NCBI RefSeq assembly: GCF_023571765.1
Contig: NZ_JAMJXC010000001.1
Coordinates: forward strand, 532,262-596,261
From: Xanthobacter aminoxidans
Lineage (GTDB): Bacteria > Pseudomonadota > Alphaproteobacteria > Rhizobiales > Xanthobacteraceae
Length of the DNA stretch: 64,000 nt
Reading direction: 5' to 3'
Numbering within the stretch: the stretch's first letter is position 1; each line of letters starts with the position of its first letter. The translations under genes and the position numbers were made by a program. Shown in pieces: positions 48,929-59,223 of this stretch. The notes under the pieces were generated by a model that did no database searches, was not told the origin of the DNA, and worked only from the letters and a program-made list of their open reading frames with translations.

Positions 48929-51844
48929 TTACAGCCCGAGACCCCGGCCCCGGCCAAGCCCGAACGTGAGGGTGAGGTCACGGGCGACGCCCATTCCCGA
49001 ATCGAATGAGATGCCGAGTTCGCGTTTGCGGTTGGCGAGCAGGGATTCCATCTGCGGGTCGCGTTCGAGGCTCTGCGCCATGTTCCCCATCGCCGCCCGC
49101 GCCGCCCTGTGACCTGCATAGTCGCCCGCCGCATAGCGTTGGTCGCTGGCCCGGTGGAGTTTCTGCCAGCGCTCCACGAAACGGTCGGCTCGCAGGCCGG
49201 GATCGGTGCGCAACTCGGTTTCCAGTTGCAGGGCGTGGATCGCGCGCCGGGCGTCACCTGACGCCGCCTCCGCCGCAAGCTGCGGGTTTTTCTTGTAGGC
49301 CGCTTCGGCGTCATGCGAGCCGTGGGGGCGCACCTCCTCGAACCGCTGGCGCGCCTCCTGCAATTCCCTGACCTGATCAGGTCTGGCCTCGCCGCCCTGA
49401 TCCTGCGCCGCGAAGATCGCATCGACGGCGCGGGCATGACGGACGAGCGCCCGCCCACGCGCCCGGCGTAACGCCGCCTCCGGGTCTTCCTCCACCTTCC
49501 TTTCCGGCCCCTGTCCGTCTGCGGCGGGCAGGCGCAAGTCGTCGAAGATGCCGCGCACCTTCTCGGGAACTCGGCGGGCGATCTCCACAACACGCTCGAC
49601 GTGCTCGCGGAAGGTGATGCCGCGCCGCTCGGCGTAATCCTGGGCCGGGTCGATCCGCTGGTAATCCGCTGCCATGTCCTTGGCGCGGTCGCGCGACAGG
49701 GTGTTGATAAGCCGGTCCCGGCTGGCGAAGTCGTCGTGGCCGTAATGCAGGTCCATGCCGTCGCGGTGTCTTGACAGGGCGACATAGCTGCCATGGCGGT
49801 CCATGCCGGGCGTCGCCAGCACATGGGCGCGGTCCACGGTCATGCCCTGCGCCTTGTGGATCGTGGCGGCATAGCCGTGGTCGATCTTGTTGTAGCCCTT
49901 CAGGTCGAACGTGACATTGCGCCCATCGTCGGCGCGGACGGTCATGCTCTGCCCGCTGACCTGCTCAATGGTGCCGAGCGTGCCGTTCTTCACGCCAAGG
50001 CTGCGCTCGTTTTGCAGGAACATAATGCGGTCGCCGGTGGCGAAATTCCGCACGCCGCGTTCGGCGGCGATATGCACATCCGCGCCAAGCTCGCCTGCAT
50101 CGCGCACCCGTTCGCGGGCCGCCTCGTTCAATTCCCGCACGTCAGCATTGGTGTGGGTGAGGATGATACGGGTTGCGTCTGGGCTGGCCTGCCGGTCACG
50201 GTCCCAGCGGTCGATCAGGTCACGCCGCGCTTCTTCCCGCGTTCCAGCCTCATGCACCATGTCGCGGGCGCGGTAGGCGTTCAGGGCTTCGCCCGTCCGG
50301 CCGCTGGCGAGGTCGCGGGTCGCCTCACGCTGCCAGTCCTCATGCTGGCGGCGAACCTCGCTGATCTCCGCGCCGCCGTGGCGTTCGTGGATCGAGCGGA
50401 ACGCCGCGCCCGCCTCGATGGATTGAAGCTGTTCCGGATCGCCGACCAGCACCACCTTCGCGCCGGCCTCGGCGGCATGGGACAGCACGCGCTCCAACTG
50501 CCGCGTGCCGACCATCCCGGCCTCGTCGATGACAAGCACGTCGCGGCTGGTGAGCATGTCGCGGCCCTGCGACCAGCGATGCTCCAGGCTGGCGATGGTG
50601 CGCGAGGCGATGCCCGATCCGCCTTCCAGACTCTCGGCGGCGATGCCGGAGAGCGCCGCGCCGCGAACCTCATAGCCCGCCGCTTCCCAGGCTTCGCGCG
50701 CCACACCCAGCATCGCGCTCTTCCCCGTCCCGGCATAGCCGACGACAATCCCAAGGTCGCGCCCGTCCGTGACATGCGCCAGCGCCTCGGTCTGCTCGCC
50801 GGAAAGGGTCAGCCCGCGATCCGCCGCGCGCGCCAACGCGGCTTCTCGGCCCCTGTCATTCACCTCATGGCGTTCGCGCTCGGCCATCATCGCGGTGGCG
50901 CGATGCAGGCGCTGTTCGGCCTCGATCATGCCGCGGCTGGTGAAGCGGTCCTGCCCAACATCGTCCTTGCCGAGTTCGACAAGATCGGGCGCGCCGCGCA
51001 TCGCGCCCATGACCTCGTTGAACTGGTCGATGCCATCGCTGTGCCGGTGCGCGAACATCGCCATGTCGCGCCGTGTAAAGGTCGATTGCTGCTGGGTGAT
51101 CGCGTCCAGGGCGATGTTCGGGTTCTGGATGATGCGCGCGCCGTTCTCGCGGGCGATGCGCCGGTGATCCTCGGCGCGGTCGGCCTCGATCCCGGTAGCC
51201 TCGATGCGCTGCGCCGGTGCGCCGATCTTGGTCTGCGGCTCAAGACCGATGCCCTGCGCCTCAAGGCTGCGGTGGTCGATCCGCGCGTCGATGTCGAGTT
51301 CGGCAAGACGCTCGTTGACGTGATCGGCCCAGCGTTCGCGCCAACGTTCGACCAGCTCGGTGCGGTTCCACTCCCGCACCTTCTGGCCGAACCCGTTGTC
51401 GTCCACGCTGCGCATGGTCAGCATGACATGGGCATGGGGTTTCGGCATTCCGTCTTCGCCGATATCCCAATGCACGTTCACATCGGCGATCATGCCCTGA
51501 TCGACAAATTCGGCTTGGGCAAAATCGCGGGCCAGTTCGACGCCTTGGCGCTCCGTCATCTCACGCGGAAGGGCGAACTCCACCTCGCGGCAAAGCTGGG
51601 CGTCCTTCCTTTTCTCGAACGCCTCGACATCGTTCCAAAGCTTTTCGCGGTCGTTCCATTCCTCCGGTGCGTTCTCCGGCAGCATGACCTCGGAATGGAC
51701 GACGCCGCGCTTGGCGGAAAAGTCCTGATCGCGGCCCAGCCGGTCGTCGCGCAACCGCGAGGCCGAGCGGTAGGCGGCGGCAGCCACCACGCTGCGGCCC
51801 GCCGCGCGTCCGATGACCTGAACGGAGAAATGGTAGATCGCCAT
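48929..51844 (-). CDS. traA: TraA-type MOBQ relaxase with C-terminal helicase
   Basis: 971 aa from the ATG at 51844. The N-terminal MobA/MobL relaxase domain starts MAIYHFSVQVIGRAAGRS. The three-His metal site is in NVHWDIGEDGMPKPHAHVML. A RecD-like helicase follows, with Walker A GYAGTGKSAML and LVIDEAGMVGTRQLERVL, and motif KAQGMTVDRAHV. Such proteins nick at oriT and unwind the strand during conjugal transfer, as on Ti plasmids. No type IV secretion genes are in the window, so the element depends on a helper. It is divergent from the traC/traD-like genes with oriT in between. Confidence 0.93.
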   Translation of the reverse strand: MAIYHFSVQVIGRAAGRSVVAAAAYRSASRLRDDRLGRDQDFSAKRGVVHSEVMLPENAPEEWNDREKLWNDVEAFEKRKDAQLCREVEFALPREMTERQGVELARDFAQAEFVDQGMIADVNVHWDIGEDGMPKPHAHVMLTMRSVDDNGFGQKVREWNRTELVERWRERWADHVNERLAELDIDARIDHRSLEAQGIGLEPQTKIGAPAQRIEATGIEADRAEDHRRIARENGARIIQNPNIALDAITQQQSTFTRRDMAMFAHRHSDGIDQFNEVMGAMRGAPDLVELGKDDVGQDRFTSRGMIEAEQRLHRATAMMAERERHEVNDRGREAALARAADRGLTLSGEQTEALAHVTDGRDLGIVVGYAGTGKSAMLGVAREAWEAAGYEVRGAALSGIAAESLEGGSGIASRTIASLEHRWSQGRDMLTSRDVLVIDEAGMVGTRQLERVLSHAAEAGAKVVLVGDPEQLQSIEAGAAFRSIHERHGGAEISEVRRQHEDWQREATRDLASGRTGEALNAYRARDMVHEAGTREEARRDLIDRWDRDRQASPDATRIILTHTNADVRELNEAARERVRDAGELGADVHIAAERGVRNFATGDRIMFLQNERSLGVKNGTLGTIEQVSGQSMTVRADDGRNVTFDLKGYNKIDHGYAATIHKAQGMTVDRAHVLATPGMDRHGSYVALSRHRDGMDLHYGHDDFASRDRLINTLSRDRAKDMAADYQRIDPAQDYAERRGITFREHVERVVEIARRVPEKVRGIFDDLRLPAADGQGPERKVEEDPEAALRRARGRALVRHARAVDAIFAAQDQGGEARPDQVRELQEARQRFEEVRPHGSHDAEAAYKKNPQLAAEAASGDARRAIHALQLETELRTDPGLRADRFVERWQKLHRASDQRYAAGDYAGHRAARAAMGNMAQSLERDPQMESLLANRKRELGISFDSGMGVARDLTLTFGLGRGRGLGL

Positions 51845-51874
51845 GGCGACCGACCAGATACTGCTCCCAAGCGC

Positions 51875-51904
51875 ACGTCGGAACGACGTATAAGCGCGCC
51901 CTCG
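51875..51904 (+). other. Origin of transfer (oriT), Q-type
   Basis: The perfect inverted repeat ACGTCG-GAA-CGACGT (51875-51889) is followed at once by TAAGCGCGCCCTCG (51891-51904), which matches the nic consensus of RSF1010- and Ti-type origins (TAAGTGCGCCCT). It lies just upstream of the relaxase start, where oriT usually is. Confidence 0.75.
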
Positions 51905-52015
51905 AAATGAATTTCTCGGGACGGTCCGCGCCGTTCCAGGCCGTCCCGGCAACCTTACAGCATTCCGGCCGACACGAAACTATCATCGCTCCATCCATTG
52001 CTTATGGAGACGACG

Positions 52016-52342
52016 ATGCGGAAACCACGGGACTATGGCGCTGAACTGAAGGCGCTGGAGGACAAGGCGCGGGAACTTAAAACGCGCAAGGTGCAGCAAC
52101 TCGGCGAACTGGTGATCTTGACCGGAGCCGACGCGCTCACCGTCGACGAACTGGCGGGCGCGCTGATCGTGCTGGCCGAAACCAAGGACGCCGGAAAGAG
52201 GGAGGCGTGGGCCAAGCGCGGGGCCGCGTTCTTTCAAAGCCGGGCGCGGCGATCTGCATCGGCATCTGACCGCGACGCGGGCGGCGCTCAACCGCAACCG
52301 GACGGTGCGCAACCGGCATCAGGCAGCACGAGCGCGGCATGA
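52016..52342 (+). CDS. traC: TraC-like conjugal transfer protein
   Basis: 108 aa from the ATG at 52016 (GGAGACGACG precedes; an ATG at 52004 is also possible). A short coiled-coil region (YGAELKALEDKARELKTRKV) is followed by GELVILTGADALTVDELAGA, as in Ti-plasmid TraC accessory proteins. The C-terminus is a Ser/Ala/Gln-rich tail. It is divergent from the relaxase and is followed 1 base later by the TraD-like gene. Confidence 0.75.
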   Translation: MRKPRDYGAELKALEDKARELKTRKVQQLGELVILTGADALTVDELAGALIVLAETKDAGKREAWAKRGAAFFQSRARRSASASDRDAGGAQPQPDGAQPASGSTSAA

Positions 52343-52343
52343 T

Positions 52344-52571
52344 ATGCGAACCTGGCAGGTCGAACGCCGCCAACGCACGCGGCATCTGATCGAACTCGGC
52401 GGTCTCGTCGTCAAAGCCGGGATCGTGGACCTGACCTGCGATGATCGCGCCATCATCTACGGCGCCCTGCTCTGGGCGGCCGACAAGCTCCAAAGCGATG
52501 AACGCGACAAGGCGTTGGCGCTCTGGGCCGACAAGGGAAAGCAGGCGTTCGAGCATGAAGCTACGGCATGA
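52344..52571 (+). CDS. traD: TraD-like conjugal transfer protein
   Basis: 75 aa from the ATG at 52344. HLIELGGLVVKAGIVDLTCD followed by RAIIYGALLWAADKL is the signature of the small TraD protein of Ti-type transfer systems (not the F-plasmid coupling protein). It probably helps assemble the relaxosome at oriT. It is the last gene of the element seen on this side; 266 bases without a gene follow. Confidence 0.87.
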   Translation: MRTWQVERRQRTRHLIELGGLVVKAGIVDLTCDDRAIIYGALLWAADKLQSDERDKALALWADKGKQAFEHEATA

Positions 52572-52837
52572 ATCCCATCACCGCGCAGGATCGGCATGGC
52601 AGGGTATGACCGATGGCGGGCGGCGCGGAGACATCACATATCGCAGCGCCACCCGTCATCGCGCGGCAACGCCGCGCAACGGCGACGCACATCACGGGCT
52701 CGAGGTTTCGCGCACCTCGCGCAAGGCCCGGCTGAAGAGGTGATTGAAGATGCGATCGCAATTTCCGCATTGGTCATGATGATGCTTTGAAGGCTGCTGT
52801 CGCGCTGGTATTGCTTGATGGCCACCGACGGGCCGTG

Positions 52838-53833
52838 TCAGGCGGCAGAGCGATCGTGCGAAGGTGGCTCCCGCTGCAATCCGTCCAGATGGCGCAGGAT
52901 GTTGCGAGCGGCGGCGAGGGCGATGTCCCGCCGCACGCTGTCGACCGCCGAGCCAATGTGGGGGGTCAGAACCGTGCGGGCATGAGAGAGCAGTCGCGGC
53001 TCGACGCCGGCGGGCCGATCAGGCCGGGCCCAGTCCTCCGTCTCGAACACGTCGGCCGCATACCCGCCGAGATGGTTCGCCTCTAGGGCGTTGGCGACCG
53101 CCGCCTCGTCCACCAGCGATCCGCGGGCGGGGTTGATGAGGAGCGCGCCCGGCTTCATGGCCGCGATCGCCGCCGCATCGATCAGGTGGCGCGACTCCGC
53201 GTTCAATGGCAGCGCCAACACCAGATAGTCACTGCGTGCCAGCAACTCTGCCAGATCGCGCCGCAGGAGCCCCTGCGCATCCTCCGCGGCGGGAGAAAGC
53301 GGGTGCGCGTCGCAATAGGAGATGCGGCAGCGGAATGGCCGCACGCGGTGGGCGATGGCCTGGCCCACGGCACCCATGCCCACGATGCCCACCTCCGCCC
53401 CATCGAGCCCCATGCCGTAGAGTACCGGCCGCCAGCCGGCGAACGGGTGCTGGCGGATCAGCCGGTCGCCGGCGAGCAGATTGCGGCCGAGGGCGATCAT
53501 GAGGCCGACGGCGAGTTCTGCGGTGGGCGCGGTGAGCAGGTCGGGCACGATGGTCACGTCGACGCCGCGCGCCCGGCACGCCTCCATGTCGAAATTGTCT
53601 GCTCCCTTCAGGGCGCAGGCGACGACCTTCAGATCCGGGCAGGCTTCGAGGAAGGCGCCATCCACGTGGTCCGTCATGAAGGCCAGGATGGCGTCGGCGT
53701 CGCGCGCGCGGCGCAGGAGTTCCGCGCGCGGCCACGGCTCGCGGGTGGTGTTGGCCTCTACCGCACCGCGGGTGGAAAGCAGATCTAGCACCTCGGGGTG
53801 GACCCAGTTGGTGACGAGGGTCTTGCGAGCCAT
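52838..53833 (-). CDS. ptxD: Phosphite dehydrogenase
   Basis: 331 aa from the ATG at 53833. NAD-dependent oxidation of phosphite to phosphate. D-2-hydroxyacid dehydrogenase fold with Rossmann motif GIVGMGAVG. The residues known from Pseudomonas stutzeri PtxD align at identical positions: Lys76 (CALKG), Arg237 (NPARGS), Glu266 (ETEDWAR), His292 (TPHIGS) and Arg301. Asp175-Ala176 sits where PtxD has Glu175-Ala176, indicating NAD+ rather than NADP+. The closing region (GGYAADVFETEDWARPDRP) is the PtxD hallmark. It is downstream of the LysR gene by 26 bases. Confidence 0.96.
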   Translation of the reverse strand: MARKTLVTNWVHPEVLDLLSTRGAVEANTTREPWPRAELLRRARDADAILAFMTDHVDGAFLEACPDLKVVACALKGADNFDMEACRARGVDVTIVPDLLTAPTAELAVGLMIALGRNLLAGDRLIRQHPFAGWRPVLYGMGLDGAEVGIVGMGAVGQAIAHRVRPFRCRISYCDAHPLSPAAEDAQGLLRRDLAELLARSDYLVLALPLNAESRHLIDAAAIAAMKPGALLINPARGSLVDEAAVANALEANHLGGYAADVFETEDWARPDRPAGVEPRLLSHARTVLTPHIGSAVDSVRRDIALAAARNILRHLDGLQREPPSHDRSAA

Positions 53834-53859
53834 GGATGTCTCTTGCGGCAGGAGTGGGA

Positions 53860-54735
53860 TCAAGCGGAGGCGAGGCAGAAGGTGGCGAAGCGCCGGGCCA
53901 TGGAGGATTGCGGGCTTTCGCGGCCGAGGCCGATGAACAAGGTCTTGAAGATGTCGGCCTCCTCCAGTTCCAGCATGGTGAGCGTGCCGGCCTTCACCTC
54001 CTCGGCCACGGAATAGGCGAACACCACGGAAAGGCCGAGCCCGGCCTTGACCGCCTCCTTCACGGCGGCGGTGCTGCCGAGTTGGCGTGCCACGCGCAGG
54101 CGCCCAGCATCGGGCCCGAACATGCCGGCGAGCGCCCGGCCGGTGCCGGTGCCGGGCTCGCCGCCGATGATGGGATGGTCGAGCAGTGCCTGGCGCGGAA
54201 TGCAGCGCTCCTTCGCGAGCGGATGGTCGGGGCCGGCAATCACCACCAACTTCTCTCGGCGCCAGCCCTGCCATTCCACGGCCGGGTGGTCCTCGCTCCA
54301 TTCGGTGAGAGCGATGTCCGCCTCGCCGGCGATGAGGGCGTCCACCGCATGGCGGTTGGTGGTGATGACGAGGTCCACCGTGCCGGGCCGATCCAGGTCG
54401 CGCTCGAACACGGCGATGAGGCGCGGCGCAAGATAGACTCCTACGTTGCCGCTGGCATGCACCACCAGGCGGCGATCGGAGACGACGGCGCGGGCACGGT
54501 CGGCGCTGGCTATGAGGGAGCGGGCCTTCGGCAGGAACAACTCGCCGTCACGGGTGGGGACCGCGCGGCTGCGGTTGCGCACCACGAGGGGCACGCCGAC
54601 GAACTCCTCGAGCTTGCGCAACTGCTGCGAGACGGCCGGCTGCGAGCAGGCAAGGCGCTCCGCTGCCGACTGGATGCCGCCCTCATCGATGACCGCCAGA
54701 AAGGTCTGAACCTGAGACAGATTCAGCATGCGCAT
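53860..54735 (-). CDS. ptxE: LysR-family regulator (PtxE-like)
   Basis: 291 aa from the ATG at 54735; an in-frame start at 54777 would add 14 residues unlike the family. The winged HTH (LSQVQTFLAVIDEGGIQSAA, then CSQPAVSQQLRKLEE) is followed by a periplasmic-binding-like effector domain. It is co-transcribed with ptxD and divergent from ptxB, exactly the position of a local activator. In P. stutzeri ptxE, also a LysR member, lies in the ptx operon. The effector is presumably a phosphorus oxyanion or phosphate status, which is not shown by the sequence. Confidence 0.87.
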   Translation of the reverse strand: MRMLNLSQVQTFLAVIDEGGIQSAAERLACSQPAVSQQLRKLEEFVGVPLVVRNRSRAVPTRDGELFLPKARSLIASADRARAVVSDRRLVVHASGNVGVYLAPRLIAVFERDLDRPGTVDLVITTNRHAVDALIAGEADIALTEWSEDHPAVEWQGWRREKLVVIAGPDHPLAKERCIPRQALLDHPIIGGEPGTGTGRALAGMFGPDAGRLRVARQLGSTAAVKEAVKAGLGLSVVFAYSVAEEVKAGTLTMLELEEADIFKTLFIGLGRESPQSSMARRFATFCLASA

Positions 54736-55943
<1,208 letters not shown>

Positions 55944-56039
55944 TCCGCGCGGGCCGGTGCCTTCGGGCACCGGCCACGTCGCGCCCGGCATGAAGCCGGG
56001 CGTCCGTTTCATAGCGCGCCGAGCCAGGGGAGACCGTCC

Positions 56040-56921
56040 ATGACCATCGCAAGCTTCGAGGAGACACGCTACGTCGAGCCGGCCCGGTCGCTACTAACGT
56101 GGCACAATCTGCGGCGGGGGCTCGTCTTCCTCGCCGTGACCCTGTTCCTCGGGATGTGCTTCGCGGCGGCGAAGGTGGACCTGGCGAAGCTCGTGGACGG
56201 GCTGCCGAAGATCGCCTCCTGGTTCCAGCAGATGTTTCCGCCGGACGTACGGGATATCGACCGGGTGCTGCGCGACGCATTCCAGACCCTCGCCATGGCC
56301 ACGGTGGGCACCATCGGCGCCCTTCTCGTGTGCATCCCACTGGTGCCGCTTGCCGCGCGCAACACCACGCCGAATCTTCTGGTCTATCGTTTGGTGCGGG
56401 CGGTGTTCGGGGTGCTGCGCGGCACCGAGATCCTGGTATTCGCCCTCATCTTCGTGGCGGCGGTGGGGTTCGGCCCTTTCACTGGCGTGCTGGCCGTCAT
56501 GTTCAACATGGTGGGCGCCCTCGGCAAGCTGCTCACTGAGGTGATCGAGCCGGCCGATCGCGGCCCGGTGGAGGCGTTGGAGCTCACCGGTGCCGGCCCG
56601 GTGCGCGCGTTCCGCTACGCCCTCCTGCCGGACGTGTGGCCGAACATCGTCGCCGTCACCCTCTACATCTGGGAGTTCAACGTGCGCGCCTCCACGGTGC
56701 TGGGCATCGTCGGTGCCGGCGGCATCGGCCAGACGCTGAAGGACTCCATCGACCTGCTCGACTTTCCTAAGTTGGCCACCGTGCTGGGCGTCATCCTCGC
56801 CATGGTGATCGCCATCGACACCCTGAGCGCCCACTTGCGCCGTCTCGTGCTGAGCCCCGAGACCGCCGCCACCCGCGCCGGCACGCCGACGCGCCTTTTC
56901 GAAGGCGAAAGCCGCGCCTGA
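56040..56921 (+). CDS. ptxC: Phosphite ABC transporter permease
   Basis: 293 aa inner-membrane protein of the PhnE/PtxC family. N-terminal helix (RRGLVFLAVTLFLGMCFAAA) is followed by a periplasmic loop and five further helices. The cytoplasmic coupling loop is VEALELTGAGPVRAFRYALL, and the terminal AGGIGQTLKDSIDLLDFPKL is a PhnE hallmark. It transports phosphite with PtxA and PtxB. Confidence 0.92.
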   Translation: MTIASFEETRYVEPARSLLTWHNLRRGLVFLAVTLFLGMCFAAAKVDLAKLVDGLPKIASWFQQMFPPDVRDIDRVLRDAFQTLAMATVGTIGALLVCIPLVPLAARNTTPNLLVYRLVRAVFGVLRGTEILVFALIFVAAVGFGPFTGVLAVMFNMVGALGKLLTEVIEPADRGPVEALELTGAGPVRAFRYALLPDVWPNIVAVTLYIWEFNVRASTVLGIVGAGGIGQTLKDSIDLLDFPKLATVLGVILAMVIAIDTLSAHLRRLVLSPETAATRAGTPTRLFEGESRA

Positions 56922-56942
56922 GCGGCCCATGGGAGTTGACCG

Positions 56943-57746
56943 ATGAAGAGCATCGCCCCTGCGCATCTGCCGCACGACCGTTCCCTGGGCGAGGAGGAGG
57001 GTGCCGCAATCGTCGTGCGCGACCTGAGCAAGGCGTTCGACGGTCGCGTGGTGCTGGATCGCGTCTCCTGCACCGTGCCTGCCGGCCAGTTCGTGGTGCT
57101 GCTCGGCCCCTCCGGGTGCGGCAAGTCCACCCTGTTCCGCTGCCTGACCCGCCTGGTGGAGCCGGATGCCGGAAGCGTCACCATCCGCGGCACCGAGGTG
57201 ACTGCCCTGAAGCCCGCTGCCCTTGAGGCGCTGCGCCGGGAGGTGGGGTTCGTGTTTCAGCAGTTCAATCTGGTAAAGCGCTTCAGCGCCATCGACAACG
57301 TGCTGGCGGCCCGGCTCGCGACGACGCCCCTGTGGCGGGTGCTGCTGCGCCGCTTCCGCGCGCGGGACCGGCAATTGGCGCTCGCCTGCCTCGACAGCGT
57401 GGGCCTCATGGACCAAGCCTATCAGCGCGCGGAGCGTCTTTCCGGCGGGCAGCAGCAGCGGGTCGCCATCGCCCGCGCCTTCGCCCAGCAGGCGGAACTG
57501 ATCCTCGCCGACGAGCCCATATCCAGCCTCGATCCGGAATCCTCCGAGAACGTGCTGCAGATCCTGCAGCGGGCGGCGCGGGAGCGCGGCTTCTCGGTGT
57601 TGTGCAGCCTGCATCAGGTGGATCTCGCCGTGCGCTACGCCGACCGCATCATCGCCCTGCGCCAGGGGCGCCTGTTCTTCGACGGCCCGGCGGCCGCCTT
57701 CACCCCCGGCCTGCGGGAGGACCTGTATCGTGCCGCCCGTTCCTGA
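56943..57746 (+). CDS. ptxA: Phosphite ABC transporter ATPase
   Basis: 267 aa. Walker A GPSGCGKSTL, signature LSGGQQQRVAIARA, Walker B LILADEPISSLDPES, switch His in CSLHQVDLA. PhnC/PtxA-type ATPase. It starts 21 bases after ptxC, and its 3' end overlaps the next gene by 17 bases, so the importer is coupled to the molybdenum-enzyme pair. Confidence 0.93.
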   Translation: MKSIAPAHLPHDRSLGEEEGAAIVVRDLSKAFDGRVVLDRVSCTVPAGQFVVLLGPSGCGKSTLFRCLTRLVEPDAGSVTIRGTEVTALKPAALEALRREVGFVFQQFNLVKRFSAIDNVLAARLATTPLWRVLLRRFRARDRQLALACLDSVGLMDQAYQRAERLSGGQQQRVAIARAFAQQAELILADEPISSLDPESSENVLQILQRAARERGFSVLCSLHQVDLAVRYADRIIALRQGRLFFDGPAAAFTPGLREDLYRAARS

Positions 57747-59223
57747 GACCGCGACGCCCGCTGACACCGCAGAATGGGCCGCGATCGCCACCGTGCTTGC
57801 CCGCGGCGATGATCGCGGCCGGCTTCTGGAAATCCTGCTGGAGGTCCGCGACGCCAAGGGCGGGATCGGCATCTCTCAGGCCGGGCTTCTGGCGCTGGCC
57901 GAGCGCCTGCGCCTGTTCCCCTCCGAGGCATACGAGGTGGCCACCGCATTTCCGGCGGTGAACTACGCCGCCACCACGCCCTATGCCGCCGACGGCTGCG
58001 GCGATCTGGTGTGCGGCCTGCTGCACGGCGCGCTCGGCGCCGGAGTGTGCCGCAACCGTTGTGACGGGCCCCGCCCCGAACCCGTTCCGCGCTCCTTCGC
58101 GGCCTACCGGGCGGCAGGGGGCTACGGGCAGCTCGGCCGCATCATGGCCGATCCCGGCGCGGCGGCGCAGATGTTGGAGCGGCTGTCGGTGCACCAGGCG
58201 GTGGGGCGGGCGGGCGTCGGCTTCCCGGTGGCGGAGAAGTGGCGGCAGGTGATCGCTGCCGGCGGCACGCCGGTGGTCATCGTGAACGGCGACGAGGGCG
58301 AGCTTGCCATCTTCAAGGACCGCTTCATCCTGGAGAACGACCCGCACGGCGTGATCGAGGCGGCCCTGGTGGCCGCGCGGGTGATAGGCGCGGACCAGGT
58401 GTTCCTCTACGTGCGCGACGACTACGTCCCCATCCACGCCATCCTGCGTCAAGCGCTGATGGAGGTGGCGGGGGCCGGCCTCGCGGAGGGCCTCGCCCTG
58501 GAGCTGCGGCGCAGCGGTGGTGCTTTCATCTGCGGCGAGGAAACGGCGCTCATCGCGAGCCTCGAGGGACGCCCGGCCCGCCCTGTCGAGCGCCCGCCCT
58601 TTCCCACCGCCTGCGGCTATCTCGGCCGGCCCACCTTGCTGCACAACGTGGAGACCTTCTATCGCGTCACTGCAGCGTGGGGCGGCACGCTGGGCTCGCC
58701 TGCCTCGGCCCTCCTGGATCCCGAGGTTCGGCTGTTCAGCGTCTCGGGCCGGGTGTGCGCACCGGGGCCGAAGCCGATGCGCGGTCTGTTGCGCCTCGCC
58801 GACCTGGTGGAGATCGCCGGTGGAATGCAGGACGGCCATGCCCTCGGCGGCATGGTGATCGGCGGATCGGCGGGGGCGCTGGTGAGCGCCGCAGACTGCT
58901 ACAGGCCGCTTGCCGATCTGCTGGACGAAGGGCTGCGCCTCGGCACGGGCGGGGCGATCGTGTTCGGCGCGACAGACGAGCCGCGCGCCATTGCCGCCCG
59001 CATGGCGGCCTATCTGGCACGGGAGAGCTGTGGCCAGTGTGGGCCCTGCCGCATCGGCACCGCGCACGCCTCGCGCGCCCTGGCTGCGCCGGGCCCGCTG
59101 GATCAGCATCTTCTCGAAGACCTCGCAGCGGTCATGGGCGAAGCCTCCCTGTGCGCGCTCGGGCGCAATGCGGGCCGCTTCCTCGGGCGGCTGTCCATCC
59201 CCGGCCGCGGTGTTAGCGCATGA
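57730..59223 (+). CDS. NADH-binding flavoprotein subunit (FdsG-FdsB fusion-like)
   Basis: 497 aa from the GTG at 57730 (GGGAGGAC precedes), overlapping ptxA by 17 bases. The N-terminus (about residues 20-75) is a NuoE/FdsG-like helical bundle, then a shrunken cluster region with Cys90-x4-Cys95 and Cys107-x3-Cys111. The rest is NuoF/FdsB: FMN/NAD motifs VNGDEGELAIFKDR and GGAFICGEETALIASLEGRP, and the 4Fe-4S site ESCGQCGPCRIGT with a later Cys in SLCALGR. It would pass electrons from the catalytic subunit to NAD+. Similar beta subunits occur in NAD-linked formate dehydrogenases, but this one is shorter. It ends in a 4-base overlap with the next gene. Confidence 0.85.
   Translation: MPPVPETATPADTAEWAAIATVLARGDDRGRLLEILLEVRDAKGGIGISQAGLLALAERLRLFPSEAYEVATAFPAVNYAATTPYAADGCGDLVCGLLHGALGAGVCRNRCDGPRPEPVPRSFAAYRAAGGYGQLGRIMADPGAAAQMLERLSVHQAVGRAGVGFPVAEKWRQVIAAGGTPVVIVNGDEGELAIFKDRFILENDPHGVIEAALVAARVIGADQVFLYVRDDYVPIHAILRQALMEVAGAGLAEGLALELRRSGGAFICGEETALIASLEGRPARPVERPPFPTACGYLGRPTLLHNVETFYRVTAAWGGTLGSPASALLDPEVRLFSVSGRVCAPGPKPMRGLLRLADLVEIAGGMQDGHALGGMVIGGSAGALVSAADCYRPLADLLDEGLRLGTGGAIVFGATDEPRAIAARMAAYLARESCGQCGPCRIGTAHASRALAAPGPLDQHLLEDLAAVMGEASLCALGRNAGRFLGRLSIPGRGVSA

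Noticed and set aside
49793..51910. 705-aa open frame on the plus strand
   Set aside because: It is the antisense shadow of the relaxase gene, with no family resemblance. The minus-strand frame has all relaxase and helicase motifs.
52572..52837. Right-hand attachment site of the mobilizable element
   Set aside because: No copy of the tRNA-Ser 3' end was found here. Only a 13-base match (GGCTGAAGAGGTG, also at 45778) was seen, too short to claim.
53229..54301. Longer N-terminal extension of PtxD to 54301
   Set aside because: The extra 156 residues are the shadow of the LysR gene. The start at 53833 gives exact residue-number agreement with P. stutzeri PtxD.
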